From: Peromyscus leucopus
Taxonomy: Eukaryota; Chordata; Mammalia; Rodentia; Cricetidae
Direction of reading: 5' to 3'
DNA length: 64,000 bases
Assembly: GCF_004664715.2 (NCBI RefSeq)
Contig: NC_051074.1
Coordinates: forward strand, 21,162,558-21,226,557
Shown here: piece by piece, positions 1 to 12,108 of the stretch
Layout of the letters: the number at the start of each line of letters is the position of its first letter
Position numbering within the stretch: the first letter of the stretch is position 1
The notes under the pieces: generated by a model
What the model was told of the DNA's origin: nothing
The model's input: the letters and a program-made list of their open reading frames with translations, nothing else
Database searches by the model: none
Position numbers and translations under genes: made by a program

Positions 1-1289
1 TCTATCAAAACGTAAGTACAAAGAGCTCTCAGCTATGAGAGTTCATAAGAACCATTAGCAATACAGGATTAGTTTGATATATGCGATTAACAAGATAGAA
101 AATCCCTATAGAGCACACAAAACCACTCTCAAGAGAATGAAAGAGGGAGCAGTTGTATGCGTAATAACTTATCCCTATTTCTCATTAACTATAATAGGCT
201 CACGACAGGATGAGATCACATGTCTGTCATAGAACTTTCTCTTCTGAGTGTGTTTAGACAGGGTCACAGAGCAGAGCTATCTATCTCACACAGAGGGCCA
301 GTCACTACCTAGCACAGACACACATATTAGCACACAACTTTCAAAATTCAATAGGTGAATGAATAAGTATCGATCGTATACACGCTCAAGTGTGATATTG
401 ATGCGTCAGAAGAGATTCAGTTAGTTACAGAAGATAAACAGTATATTTTCTATTAATCAGTTATAATCATATGAACTACAACAGAGAGAGACAAGACTTG
501 GATTAGAAGAGATCCTTTAGAAATATGTAGACAACTCCACAGGAGTAAAAGAATAGTTGAAAGAGGAAGGAAGGCAGAAGTAAGAGCAGAGAGAAAGAAA
601 CTAGGAACGGGGGCACCCATGTAGGTGTAAGAATCGTAGAGAGATGACAGTATAAGGTGGAGGGAAGAGGTGATGATGACATGACGAATAAAGAGTATGA
701 GAGTAAAGAAGGAGCATTTGAAGATAGTGAGTATTTAATTCGAAATACAAATAAGAACACCCAAGCGATGGAATATTCATCCTTTTTTCATTCCCACCCA
801 TTATTACACTCGAAATTTGAAATGATCTGTCGACATTGATGTAATAAATACATGATGCAACAATGATTCTGTCCAGGATTATACGCTAAGAGTATGCACT
901 CTATCAGTGCCCATCTAGGAGTCAGATAAACCCAGAAATTTATTAGTCCAGTTTGCTGCTTTGGTACAGCCTATATATGAGATTTTTCACCTATATAGAT
1001 GTCCGTAAGAACATACTAGTTGAGAAGATAATCCGACGACATCTTGTGTACCCCAAGAATACTTCGAAATATCTCTGTAAATAGTATTGTGTACCCAAAT
1101 CTGCTTCCTATACAGTGTATTACCCATATTGGAGCTGCAAAGATAATACAAAAGGTGCAAACTCTCAAACACAACCAAACTAATAATCAAAAATAGATCT
1201 AAACATACCTAATAATTTAGCAAAATGAGCTGATTGAACAGACTTACTTAAATGCCTAGGAGAGAAATCTGGGAATTGAACCTATCTAT
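1..1289. other. Unassigned AT-rich intergenic/intronic sequence
   Basis: No repeat family, splice-flanked coding segment or RNA gene is recognisable. Short ORFs here look like chance. The right part may be a further eroded extension of the LINE-1 that becomes recognisable near 1290. Confidence 0.4.
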
Positions 1290-1922
1290 TTTTGTGGACA
1301 ATATGCGTTCTGTCGTGGGATAATTCCAAAACACATGAGCAAACAACAAGCCCACAGCAGAGAAGGCCTTCGAAAGTAGTGCACAACTTGGCCCAACGAA
1401 GAAAAGAATTAGAAGCTGAAAAGAGAGCTGGGAGACAGGGATGAGACATTTGCCAAAGATTCACTTGACCAGGACTGACATATACAATGTATAAGGAACA
1501 CAAACAGCTCAACAGCAGTAAGACTAGGCAACATAACAAATAGAGAGATGATCTAGATAGACACTCATTTTTTAGGAAAGGGAGAAACATAAATAGCCAA
1601 CAAATGTGAAGGAAGAAGTCTCAGCATCACTAATACAATCAGGGAAATAGAAATCCCAACCGTGGTAACATGCCACTTTACCCTGGCCAAATGGCTATGT
1701 TTGGGGGGGTAAAAAAAATCAGTGAAATATGAAGAAAAGTATACTCTTTTCACTGTGGGTGAGACTAGAAACTAGAATAGCCATCATTGAAAATGGTGTC
1801 ATATTCTTAAAAACAAAGAAACAAAAAAGAAACAAACTAAAAATGGAACTATCAGATGACCCATTAGTTCCAGGAGCCGAAGGAAGACCCACTGTAGAAT
1901 AAATGGATAAAGAAAATGTGGT
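1290..1922 (+). mobile_element. Old LINE-1 fragment (ORF2 end), left part
   Basis: The text matches the familiar LINE-1 ORF2 3' region in order. There is a segment like 'ataaggaacacaaacagctcaac', then the 'catcactaat...cagggaaatagaaat' block near 1625-1650, then the region that ends in 'gataaagaaaatgtggtat' just before 1923. Many substitutions and no long ORF show it is dead. The element is split by the LTR at 1928-2339 and resumes at 2345. The left boundary is uncertain. Confidence 0.65.
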
Positions 1923-1927
1923 ATAAG

Positions 1928-2155
1928 TGTTATAATTCCTAGCTATATGACCGTGCATGCGCTGTCCAGCAGTCAGGCAAAATGCTTAGTCACCCCAGGG
2001 CCTTCCCGTCCTATGTAATTCATGCACCGAGTGGTCACATAGTCTGTGCTCTGTGATCACATAATCTATGTGCATGTATGGTATAGCTACTTAAGCCCAT
2101 ATGTGCATGCGCAAGATGACCTATAAAAACAGATTCCACCCGTTCACCACCCCCC

Positions 2156-2212
<57 letters not shown>

Positions 2213-2339
2213 CCATTTGTTTCTGGTAGGTATATTCACATTCCCTATGCTTTCCCCTCCCTGATGAAACTCTTATAGTGGATTCCATTGTACCTTGTAT
2301 TTTCTCTCACCCAGTAAATAGCACCGCAAATAAATAACA
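1928..2339 (+). mobile_element. Solo LTR inserted in LINE-1, with 5-bp target duplication
   Basis: A 412-bp block begins TGTT and ends AACA. It is flanked by ATAAG at 1923-1927 and at 2340-2344. It contains a TATA-like 'ctataaaaac' near 2120, a long CT run and a downstream region typical of a rodent LTR. The LINE-1 reads continuously across the site if the block and one ATAAG copy are removed. No internal gag or pol flanks it, so it is a solo LTR. I cannot name the family; orientation follows the TATA-like element. The duplication could be 6 bp with one mismatch. Confidence 0.65.
2158..2208 (+). repeat. (CT)n microsatellite inside the LTR
   Basis: About 25 uninterrupted CT dinucleotides lie just downstream of the TATA-like sequence of the 1928-2339 LTR. 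Confidence 0.95.
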
Positions 2340-2344
2340 ATAAG

Positions 2345-2790
2345 CACACAGAAGAATGTTATTCTGCCATAAAAAAGAATAAAATCCTGTTTCCAGCAAC
2401 ATGATGTAGCTAGGGGACATTATGCTGATTGGAGTAATCCAGGCACAGTAACATATTCTCAGTTATATGTAGAAGCTAACATAGTTTGTCTCCTCAAATT
2501 TGAGAGTAGAGTAGTGATCATAAAGTCTATGATGGGGGAAAAGGGAGGAGATAGAGAAAGAGATCAGGTACCAATCAAAACACAGGGATAATTATAGAAT
2601 AGTAAGGTGAGTGTAGCTTTAAAAATTATGTACCTCAAAAGGATCTTGAAGGGATCAAGGTTCCCTGCACAAAGAAATGATGAGCATTCAGGTTTGAACA
2701 TTACATGCTCTCCACAAGTATAGAATTATCACAATATGTAATATGTATAACATGTCAATTAAAGCAAAATTTAAATAGTAAATACATGTG
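2345..2790 (+). mobile_element. Old LINE-1 fragment, right part (3' UTR end)
   Basis: This continues the LINE-1 interrupted by the LTR. The segment 'ttctgccataaaaaagaataaaatcctg' (2356 on) is the standard LINE-1 3' region. The end near 2690-2780 resembles the classic tail 'cattacatgctctccacaa...tcaattaaa'. No intact ORF is present. It is an old copy, judging from its divergence. Confidence 0.7.
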
Positions 2791-4204
2791 ACTTTTCCAT
2801 CGAGCATGAGATGACCTTGTGATGCCACAAGCAACTGTCTGACGAAATCAGGAGTATCCCTTCTTGGGAATAAACTCACATATGTGGGATGGAAATGGTA
2901 TCCAAGGAGAAAATGCAGTAAGACAAGGGATGCTTAATTTTCTTTCCATCAGAAGGTATTATGCCAGAGAACACTAAAATTTAGACAGTTCAAGTCAAAA
3001 AACAGGTATTAGAAAGTGGGGGTAAGTCACAGTGTACTATTGGTCCATAATGTGCATGAGCATCTCTCTCCTATATACTTGAATGTGTAAGAACCCAGAA
3101 AAATGGCTGTAAGAGGTAAATATTCTTTACTAACCCAACTGGTTCAAAGTCCAAAAGTGAATGTCTTATTCAGTTGGGCAATCAATGAGTCCTCTGGAAA
3201 GATAATAAAGACAAACTGGGGCTACAGAGCATTGCTAGTAGCTTTGTTACAGAGAAATTATGCCACGAACTACCTAGAAAAACAATGCAAACTGCTATAA
3301 AACAGCAAAATTATTGTAATCAAGACAGACCCTTCTTTTTCAGACAGAAGACCCAAGATACGCGACCCAGGATGGTGTGTCTGCAGAGGAGGTCCACACT
3401 TGGTTTTCTTGCCCCTTTGTTGTCCTCAACATACATCTTCCATCTTGTGGCTCAAAGCCTCTGCTCTAGGGGCTGCAGCCACCTCCCCATTCCCACTAAA
3501 AGCAGCAACAAAGAACAGGAAGACATACTTCTCCTTGTTAATGAGCACAGAATTAAAGTGTAACATTTCTGCTAACCGTGGCACTCAATGGGATCATACC
3601 CACAGTCCCATTGACAACAAGGAGATCTGAGAAAGGCAGGCTTTCATGCTTCACTGTGGATCCTACTAAAAATCCTATCAGTGTGAGCAAACGAGAAAAG
3701 GGATTTAGGTAAGGAGCAATTAGCAGTCTTTGCCACAGTGACTACACCACAAGTTGAGCAGGAGATCACACCGGTTGTCACTAGCATGATCAATTCTCAG
3801 ATTATCATTTTTGCTACTACATAAGGCTGATTTCCGATTGTATCCCTGTTAAGGTAAATGTTAGACTATGGAGGAAAAGCACGTACGCCATTACCTTATC
3901 ATGCTTCTGTGATCTTGACAATGTCAATTTGATGAGAGTAAAAGGGGAAAGCTAGGACACAGTGTGCCTGCTTCTACAACGGAGAAGTCGAATGATTTTC
4001 TGAAGTGTTGGGGACAGAGTGTGAGCCGTGGATTTGTGATCAGATCAGACTACAAGAGAGTATCTCAGATCAGGAGAAAAGTTAAAGAATAGCTGTTTCA
4101 AATTGTATCAGATAAGTAGAATTGGTATTGAATACTTATCTGAGACCTTAAGTTACCCAAAGTTAACTCATGTCACCAATAAACTAGACATGTATGAGTT
4201 ACAT
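2791..4204. other. Unassigned sequence
   Basis: No gene or confidently named repeat is visible. The GC-richer piece at about 3340-3640 may be an ancient dispersed repeat, but I cannot name it. ORFs of 65-92 codons at 3103-3630 have no recognisable domain and no splice context. Confidence 0.4.
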
Positions 4205-4265
4205 AATAACAAGTCAGTGAGATACATATAAACAAGTTAGTGAGATACACATTAACAAGTTAGAA
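4205..4265 (+). repeat. Short tandem duplication, ~24-bp unit, ~2.5 copies
   Basis: The phrase 'aacaagtcagtgagatacat' is followed by a near copy 'aacaagttagtgagatacac' and then a partial third 'aacaagttag'. This is a small local duplication with no coding meaning. Confidence 0.8.
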
Positions 4266-5105
4266 ATATCCAGTTCCTTGTGAAACTTCTTTAAATATGA
4301 TAAAAATATTTTTTCTTACAAATATTTCCAATATAGCCTACTGTTACAAGCACTTCGTTCATTTGGCCATTCCTATACTAAGCACTTGAAAACTTGCAAT
4401 TTTAAATGTAATCAGTCCTGCTATGAACATCTTCATACAAACAGTTTTTCCTCTGCTGCCTAGGTTTCCAAGAGTAAAAGAATTACTAAGTCAATACCAC
4501 TCAGGCCTACTGTTTCTGTTTCCAATGTCTTTGACTGTTTAGATGCACTGATCATTTTTACTTGCTCATCTGATGTACTGGTACGACAATGAATACATCA
4601 CTATGGGGTTATTGATAGATAATAACTATTCCTGCCTCCCCTCATTCTCATACAGATTAGTATAATCTTAGAATAAAACCAGAGCTGCAACAACTAAAAA
4701 AATTAAATAAACACAGGAAAAATACACTTCTTGGGATTGTAAAGTCTTAGCAACAGCTCCGCTAAGTGGCACTTGCATTCATTTCAGAAACTTTATCCCA
4801 ATCATTTTAAAATGGGAAAACAGCCTATTATGTCTAAATTTAAAAGCAAAAAACTAAAAGTAACTAAAATAGCCATTATTAAAAGTTTTTGCTCATGCAT
4901 TTCATGAATCCAATAGCAATTTAAATTATATGAAAATATAGAAAAATGTTTATTTAAAATAAAATGTGTAATTTACAACTTTTACAAATACACTAATATA
5001 ATACACGAAACTAATTGAAAATATTAATCTTTCACATCTTTATCTCCAGATACAAAGCTGTGATTTTTTTGTATAATTTCACAATCTTTTATTTGTTCTT
5101 TTCTC
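4266..5105. other. AT-rich sequence with a possible old LINE-1 3' piece
   Basis: At about 4370-4510 the order 'ctatgaacatcttcatacaaac' then 'agtaaaagaattactaagtca' resembles an antisense LINE-1 3' region of an old mammalian family. The rest is AT-rich and unassigned. Confidence 0.35.
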
Positions 5106-5109
5106 ATGT

Positions 5110-5480
5110 GTTACATTCTGACTGAAGCTTTCCCCTCCCTCCTCTCCCGCCCCAGTCCCTCCCCGGTACTTCTTCCCCCCACCCCCACCCCCATCTACTC
5201 CTCCTCCATTTCCCTACAGAAAAGGGCAGGCCTCCCAGGGATAGCAACCAAACACAGCATTTCAAGTTGCAATAATAATAATAATAAGCGCCTCCCCTTA
5301 TATTAAGGCTAGATAAAGCAGTGCAGTAGGAGGAAAAGGTCCTAAAAGCAGGCAAAAGAGTCAGAGACAGCCCCGTTCCCACTATTAGGAGTCTCACAAG
5401 AAGACCACGCTATACAACCATAAATATCGCCCCTGACACTGCCTGGGGTGCCATAAACCAGAGAGTGGATGGCCCAGAGA
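5110..5480 (+). mobile_element. LINE-1 (Lx-like) 3' UTR fragment
   Basis: Characteristic rodent LINE-1 3' UTR phrases occur in order: 'aaaagggcaggcctccc' (5219), 'cagtaggaggaaaaggtcc' (5324) and 'aaaagagtcagagacagcc' (5354). A short ATA/ATT run at 5272-5286 interrupts it. Only the 3' UTR remains; there are no coding remnants. Confidence 0.75.
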
Positions 5481-5520
5481 CCTAGGATAGAACCAAGCAA
5501 GACCAGAAAGGGGAAAAAAG

Positions 5521-5556
5521 AAGGAGGAGGAGGAGGAAGAGGAAAAGAAGAAAATT
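5521..5556 (+). repeat. Purine-rich GGA/GAA simple repeat
   Basis: A run of GGA, then GAA, trinucleotides follows the LINE-1 fragment. Confidence 0.85.
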
Positions 5557-5635
5557 TCACAATTTTTTAAACTTTCAAAATTACCTGTAATGAATTAGAA
5601 CTCCGACATAAAATGGCATAAAATCTCAAACTTAC

Positions 5636-5754
5636 TTTGGTTTATGACTCTTCTTTCTAGTTGCACTTTGAGAAGTAGATTTCAAGAGTTCTTCATAGTA
5701 ACTGGAAGATATTATTCCAAACTTATTGATCACAGGTGACTTGCTAACGGGCAT
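5636..5754 (-). CDS. Candidate first coding exon of an unrecognised gene (partial CDS, 39 codons)
   Basis: On the minus strand a pyrimidine-rich tract ending TTTCTCTAG precedes an exon of 136 nt (5771 down to 5636), closed by a perfect donor GTAAGT (the plus strand reads ACTTAC at 5630-5635). Inside, an ATG at 5754 opens a stop-free frame of 39 codons plus two bases. It starts MPVSKSPVINKFGIISSSYY and ends in a lysine-rich stretch. The peptide is hydrophilic, with no signal peptide or membrane segment visible. About 17 nt of 5' UTR would lie between the acceptor and the ATG, so at least one upstream non-coding exon is expected. I do not recognise the family and name no gene. Neighbouring exons were not found in the window, and a chance coincidence of acceptor, ATG, open frame and consensus donor is possible. 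No similar exon-like structure was noticed elsewhere. Confidence 0.45.
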
Positions 5755-5771
5755 AGTTACAGATCAGAAAC

Positions 5772-7269
5772 CTAGAGAAAAATTGTAAATTCTCATTAGA
5801 ATATGACACACTACAACAAGTCGCGTACAAACTTATAAAATGTATCAAGAAGAAAACCAGGCACACCGAGGAATCATTTAAACGGGCTTGTAAGAATCAA
5901 ACCCATGTGTTTCCTAGTATGTCACTCTGCAAGTTTATTCATTCACAGAATTTGTAGTCTTTGTATAATTTAAGTCTTATTTGTGAGACCACTGCAAGAC
6001 AAGCACAACTGGCCAGGAGAATGGGCCGCACCACAGGGCCAGGGGTTTGCGTGACTGCCCTGGGCCAGATTCTCCACTGGAAGAGGGAGAACAGCTCCAT
6101 CCTGTGCCTGAGAAGGGAGGAGCATGGAATATGTCAGTTTTTCAGAACAGGGACTGGGATGTAGAGCGGACTTTCCACTAAATGCTGGCGGCTGTTGGTA
6201 GAGCATCATGCTGACCGGGGTTTTCTGAGACAATGTGTTAATGTCTTTTTACATTCCCTGTCTTTTGATCATTTGGGTTATGCTTTCTCATCTATCCCCA
6301 CTACCCATCTTCTGTTTCCTCTTGAAAAATAACCTGAGCATATTTTTATGGATGTATAAATAAGACCAGGGCATGCTCTTCATGTTTAGTGTAATATTTA
6401 ATGCAAAAATTAAAGAAATAGGTTGATCAAATGTATACTGAATGGTTTTTCATTTCTAAGATAACTAAATTCTAAAGCTAATCCTTTGTATCATTTAATA
6501 GTTTGACAGGAAACAAAGTGCACGGAAATGGAGTGAGTGAAAGAATTCTTTCTAAAACCATGGACAGTTAAAAAACAAGAGGGTGTTCTGAGGGTCTAAC
6601 AAGCACAGGGAAGACAGCTGCCTCCGTCCGGACCAGACTGGAAGAGAGTCACACAACGAGGGACTGGAGGAGAGTGGAATTTAATTAAAAATGTGTCCTT
6701 TGGCTGAGGAATGCAACCAGCTTGAGGCTGCCCTCCAAGAAGCCTGGAGACTAGACTCCACTTGCCTTCCAGCCCCGGTCCCGACATCTGCCTGTGCTTC
6801 TGGTTAGCTAAGCTGAATCAGAACAGAAGGCACGACACAGAACCGAGACGAATGGGAAGCGGCACTGACGGGTGATGGGGCAATGTCTGGCACAAAATGA
6901 CTCACAAATGTAAAACTGTGGTCTTCTATCGCTGTCGCTCTATGGCGAGGCTTGCTTCCCACCATCCACACCTTTTAGAACGCTGAAGCAAAATCCTAAG
7001 TCAGCAGCAGCCTTGCGGAACAATTTTGGATGATGTCATTCAGCAGAGTTTCACTTTAGTGTAGATTACAAGCTACACCAAGCAGAATGACTATGTTAAG
7101 GGTATGTTTTATTTAACAGCAACCAATGTTAAAACTGGGCATTTCTGCCTTTAAAAGACACCCAGAAAGAAAAACTTCAAATTCATATCAATAAGAATAT
7201 GATTTTCACAGACAGCCCAGAAGCAGAAATAAGCAGCTGAGTTCATCTGATAAATCTAATAAATACTGC
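5772..7269. other. Unassigned sequence, possibly intronic
   Basis: No recognisable gene, SINE or LTR. The GC-richer part at 5990-6230 carries 67- and 87-codon ORFs without domain features. The remainder is AT-rich. Confidence 0.4.
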
Positions 7270-8800
7270 AAAGTTGACAAGGTATTAACAGGATATAAAA
7301 TTATTGATATGATATGTTCAAGTAAGCTATGTAACTATTGTCTTCCAAAGAAGACAGCCCCCACCCCACCCCCAGGAAGCTGTAAGAGTTAGCCCATTGG
7401 TACAATGGTGCAGATACCTGAAACACAGCTGAGATGCCCAAGTTAGAATCTGATGTATTCAGGTTAATTAGTTTAAAGGAATGCCAAATGGATGGACAGG
7501 AAAAGGTACAGGGAGGATACTGAGAGCCTCTGGTAGTGAAAATCCATGAGTACACAGCAGTGCCAACTAGAGTTCAGAAGGTCAACCCATCAGAACTAAG
7601 GGTTCTGTTAGAGGAAACCATCATACAAGGCATTATGAAATTACTGCCTTTTGAATGAACTGGCTGTCTCTTGTTGTAAACTTCTTGTGCAATAACAGAT
7701 ATGAGTCTCCCCATTTACCGTGCATCTCCATGTTATGTGTCCATGTACTCTCACGATTGCATCTCAATCTTGGGCACAACTTTCCCTATATACTTGGGGT
7801 AATTGGACAACTGTCCCCAGCTGTGTTTATTTTTCATTAACATATATCTGGCCAGGGCCATTCTCCAGACAAACCTGTTTCAGCAAAGATACTTTTTTCC
7901 AAGGACAAAACTGCACATAGATAAACATTAGCTCATCTCACTTACAGATAAGAGAAAATAACCACTAGCAATTAAATCCTCAACTCCTTACCTTCACCCT
8001 GGGTTATTTACACAAGACCCTAACTTAAGAGATTTACTGCTCCTGTTCCTGGAATGATGTTTTAGCCACTTGCTAGTTACTGAGTTAAGGCAGTTACTTC
8101 CCACTGACCCAAGAAGATTGCCTACATAGGCCTGGCAGGTGATAGGTGCCAAGCTTCTTTCTTGTGCAGATTAAGTTTTAACTCCTCCTCAGCCAGGTGC
8201 TGTTCCCACATTCCCTAATTGATGTTAGCCTTTAGTTGACCCTAGCAGAGAACTCCCCTTTAGTCACTCCCCTGTTGGGTTTTATTGGAAGCTGACATTT
8301 ATTGCTTTATGTGTGGATCCTTATCACCCCTCTCTGCGACCCTGAAAACTTCAAGCTTCACATTGCTTTGCCAAAGAATTACCGCATGTGTATATACTGG
8401 TTCTCGGAGAGCACTGGGGAGAACTGATGGAGAAGAACAAAGATGAGGACGGAGATGGAAAGAACTAGGTAGAGATGAGAAAACAGCAGAAGGGACTGAG
8501 AGCAGGAGGGACTGAGAGGAGCTAAGTATGAGAACAGAAAAGAAACTGTGTAGATAGAACTGACTTAGAAGAATAAAGTGAATGGACTTAAGAACTCAGT
8601 GTGCTTCGATTCGTTGACTATCACTCAGATTAGATTCCCAGCTGGTTGTTAGACTCTTCCACGGACCCTGGGAGCAAACAATATAGGCTGGACCTATTAT
8701 TGTTTGCGTTGGGAGGAAAAGTGTTTGAAGGTCTTTGGGGCTGCATTTTAGGCTTATTGACTCATCGTCTCGCACCGCGTTCATTGTGATTAAGCTCTTA
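7270..8800 (+). mobile_element. ERV-derived block with LTR-like 3' half
   Basis: The segment at about 7500-7780 is an inverted, roughly 85-90% identical copy (by eye) of 47690-48300. At the other locus this sequence lies just downstream of a lysine-type primer-binding site, so it is probably retroviral leader or internal sequence. The right half (about 8150-8790) looks like an LTR: a 'gtgtatatactgg' TATA-like site near 8390, a purine-rich body with repeated 'gagaactgagaga'-like motifs, and AATAAA near 8573. No gag or pol ORF survives. Exact borders and target duplication were not found. Confidence 0.5.
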
Positions 8801-9464
8801 GGAAGCTAGCACCTCAGTTGGTTTACAGCGTGGAAATGATTGCTCTAAGATGTTCACAGCTGCTGGTCATCGTGCCCGATGCCTCCAGCTTCTGCTAGTA
8901 CAAGAGTAAACACTTGTGCCCGGGTAGAGGAAAAACATCACATTTTTGTTTAAAATGTGCAAATGCTGACTCTCCATTTCTGACGGACCCTCGGTAAGGC
9001 TGGAAACTGGATACATCTGGCACCAGTTTATAAACGAAGCAGTTTTCTTAAGGGTTTCTTATCAAATTCTCAGTACAGCTACAAATGTGAAGGCACCGGT
9101 AGAGGAATTACTAGTTTCTGTTCTTATTGTGTTTTCAACAGGACACTGTTGCATTGTGAGGCATTTTGAGATTAGTTTTCCTTTTTAAGTTTTTTTTTCA
9201 AATGAAATACATTTTAATACTTTCAATTATTTTTTTTAACTTACATAAAGTCTTGTTCTCATTTTAGTATAACTAGCAAAGCAAAATTTAAATATAATCT
9301 TGATAAATTTGTTCTAATTTACTCATGACAAGCCTCACTGGACTATTTTTGTCAAGAAAATACAAAGCGTTTGTGACCATGGCAACAGCCATGAATCAAA
9401 TAATGTCAGCGTGTTTTAAAAGTTATGACACCGAAGGAATTTTTTTCCTTTTCAAACATTAGTT
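8801..9464. other. Unassigned AT-rich sequence
   Basis: Nothing recognisable apart from short homopolymer runs near 9190-9240. Confidence 0.4.
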
Positions 9465-9605
9465 TTTACTAGGGTAGAGCCTTTTGTACCCCAAACTGGA
9501 CTTTAATTCATGATGTAGTTGAGGATGACCTTGAACTTCTGATCCTGCTTTCTCTTCCTCCCAAGTGCTGGGATTACAGCAATGTGTCACCAGCCTGGCT
9601 CCTGT
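9465..9605 (-). mobile_element. SINE (B1/B4-related), antisense
   Basis: On the plus strand the end reads 'cccaagtgctgggattaca', the reverse complement of the SINE promoter region. It is preceded by 'gatgaccttgaacttctga'. The copy is diverged and its subfamily is uncertain. Confidence 0.7.
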
Positions 9606-9658
9606 GGCACTGGGGGTGAGTGAACCCCATGCTTTGTGCACACTGGGCAACACACTAC

Positions 9659-10195
9659 TGAAAGAGAAAAATCAGTAGCCATCTTGAGAGACGCCCCCCC
9701 CTCCCGACACCCCACCACCACCACCCTGTCCTCCCCCCTTCTCTCCCCCACCCCAAAGGTATTTGCTGACCAACAGTTTTAAACTGGCCAGAAGTTGAAC
9801 TCATGGGAAGATGAGGCTGAAATAATAAATCTGAATGTATATCCTGGGTTCAGCAAAAGCAGGACATAGGAAATAAAAAGTTTATGTCTCTGTAGATACC
9901 CTGAATCCCGTTAGCCATCAGTAACCTCATGCTTATAGTTCAGCCAGTAACTTCAGAGAACTACCTCATCCCTAGCCTCCTCATCCAATCCCAAGCTGCA
10001 TGTAAACCTTTCCTATATAAACCCCTTAAAATGAGTGCTCAGGGCCATCCTCCTCCACCCGCTGTGTCGGATGTTGGGCATGAGGACCAAGGCCTGGGCT
10101 TGCTTGTTTTGTTACTGAAAAAACCTCTGTGGACTTGCATCAGATATTGGCACTGCGGTGGTCTTGCTTGGGGGTCTTGCGACCTGGGCACAACA
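9659..10195 (+). mobile_element. Solo LTR with 4-bp target duplication (class I-like)
   Basis: A 537-bp block starts TGAAAG and ends CAACA. It is flanked by CTAC at 9655-9658 and 10196-10199. A four-base duplication is typical of gamma-type (ERV1) LTRs. It has a TATA box 'cctatataaacccc' at about 10012 and downstream sequence ending 'ggtcttgcttgggggtctt', as in rodent LTR 3' ends. The polyadenylation signal is mutated to a GAAAAAA-like string near 10117. No internal sequence is attached. The strand is set by the TATA box. Confidence 0.7.
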
Positions 10196-10199
10196 CTAC

Positions 10200-10737
10200 C
10201 AACTTCTATCTAGTATGGATATATCATACTGAGTTTGATATTTTTAAACTATTGAGACAAAAGTATGTTCTCTCTGAATACATACTATGTAGGGAAGAAA
10301 CAGATATTACCCCTTAAATGCCATCTAAATTTTAAAAAACAAAAGTTCAACGCTAAAAGAATTTTGAAAGGAAGCATTAAGTTTAAAAGCCAGCAGGAAC
10401 CTTAAATCTTTGCGGCATCTCTTAATGTGCCACTCTGTTACTCGGCCTTTAAAATGCGTTCAGTTTGGAGAGCAACAGTTAAGAACTACATCAAAGCTGT
10501 TTTCTTGTAAAAGGTTGATTCTGCAGCACAGACATCCGCTCACAAAATGCTTCCCAACAACACCATATTTCAATGTATTTAGCATTCGTTTACAATACAG
10601 GAGCATAGCCATAGAACAAATAAATGCAGTAAACGTCTTCATTGCAACCTGAAAAATGCACACATTGCTAACACTAGCAATTGCTATACTATGTTGTGAT
10701 TTTAACATAATAGCTAGTTAAAGGTAGAATTTTGGGG
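10200..10737. other. Unassigned sequence
   Basis: Opposing ORFs of 80 and 82 codons at 10410-10708 lack domains or splice signals. No named repeat is seen. Confidence 0.4.
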
Positions 10738-10894
10738 GCCAGTGAGATTGCTCAGAGGGTCGAGGTGCTTGCTGCAAAGCCTGAAGATCTGAGTTGGATC
10801 CTCAAGTCCTATGTGGTAAAAGAGAGAATCAATTCTTGGAAGTTTTCCTCGGACCTCCACATGCACGCAATGGCTGGCATGCAATGCGCGCGAG

Positions 10895-10901
<7 letters not shown>
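10738..10901 (+). mobile_element. B2/B3-type tRNA-derived SINE
   Basis: It begins 'ggggccagtgagattgctcag', the usual SINE head with an A-box-like stretch, followed by 'gatctgagttggatcctca' (B-box region). The 3' side has 'acctccacatgcacgcaatgg' leading into a dinucleotide tail. The copy is diverged. Confidence 0.8.

Positions 10902-10966
<65 letters not shown>
10902..10966 (+). repeat. (GA)n microsatellite at the SINE tail
   Basis: About 32 GA repeats follow directly on the SINE tail and probably expanded from it. Confidence 0.95.
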
Positions 10967-10968
<2 letters not shown>

Positions 10969-11939
10969 TCATTCTAGAGGTGGCGAAACCTGCAAGAACG
11001 GAGCCGATAAATAAGGCAGACTAAAGTCTCATGTAATAGCAAACTATATTCAGAGCATCAGACTATACTGTGAAGATTAAGAAGACTCACATCTAAAACA
11101 ATAGTATCTATGCTCCCCATCACCAACATCCACATGGCTAACTATGTCCTTTCTTGTTACCCAGGATTCTAGACAACACTCATCAACCAAAAAACATTTC
11201 CCCGAATGGAAAGAGGCATGGTTTTTTTTTTTCCAATATAACCTTCTGTACCATTAAAAAAAAAAAAAAAGAGTCACATGAGTAAAGTGTACAATCTCAA
11301 GGACAACCCACACGCAGCAGACAAGCCGCACATGGCAAAAACATGTTTTTCCATGGCAGCATATAAACAATTAATAATAGCCAGCTGCAATGAATAATCT
11401 AAAGTAAATTCACTCTTACTCCTACACCTGAGAGGGGTATGGAAGTATAATCCAGAACAATTCTTTGTTTTTGAAGAAACTTGGGTCACAAGATTCTGGT
11501 CTTGTTTTCTTGGAGTTTTTCCTCACAAGCACTCAGAATTCTCTTTGCATAACTTCGTCCTTGGACTGTGTTCCAACAATGCACACATAAATAAATCTGT
11601 TAAAAAACAACAACAAAAAGAACTCTTGTGTACAAGTAGAATTAGCACCGAACTACCTAAAACTGAGAAAGACTGCATTTCTTTTTAGAGAATTTGTTCA
11701 AATTAACTTGTATAAGATACCGGCAATGACAAATTGTCATCTTGGAGTGAAATTCTGTCAGGGATGGGAAATAATTCAGACAAGCAAAGAATTGAACAAA
11801 CATTTTTTTTAATGAAGTCAGATGACCTTAGTTCTACAATTTGACTTATGACCTTGGCCAACCATGTGGTTGGCTTTGAATTGCATTCCTTGACAAACGC
11901 ACCATCCAGGTGAGGTTGGGGCTCATCTGCCATTTTCTC
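10967..11939. other. Unassigned sequence with short homopolymers
   Basis: Contains poly-T at 11221-11232 and poly-A near 11255-11270. No gene or named repeat is recognised. Confidence 0.4.
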
Positions 11940-12094
11940 TCCCAGCTTTAATGATGTATAATTGACAAACCTCTATGTGTATATGGAATAGATTGAGATG
12001 CTTTGAATATGTAAATGTTGTGAAAAGATGACCATAGTTAACAAAAATACGTCTCCTCTCACATACAGATTGTATCTGTGTGGTGAGTGTGTTT
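11940..12094 (-). mobile_element. Old LINE-1 (L1M-like) 3' region, antisense, part 1
   Basis: 'atgtataattgacaaacc' and the following 'catacagattgtatctgtgtggtga' match the antisense old-LINE-1 3' end in order. It is interrupted by a B1 at 12109 and resumes at 12284. Confidence 0.65.
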
Positions 12095-12108
12095 AAGACT
12101 TACCTTAG

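Noticed and set aside
10738..10901. Possible tRNA gene
   Set aside because: The tRNA-like head is that of a B2/B3 SINE; it lacks a foldable full tRNA and has a SINE tail.
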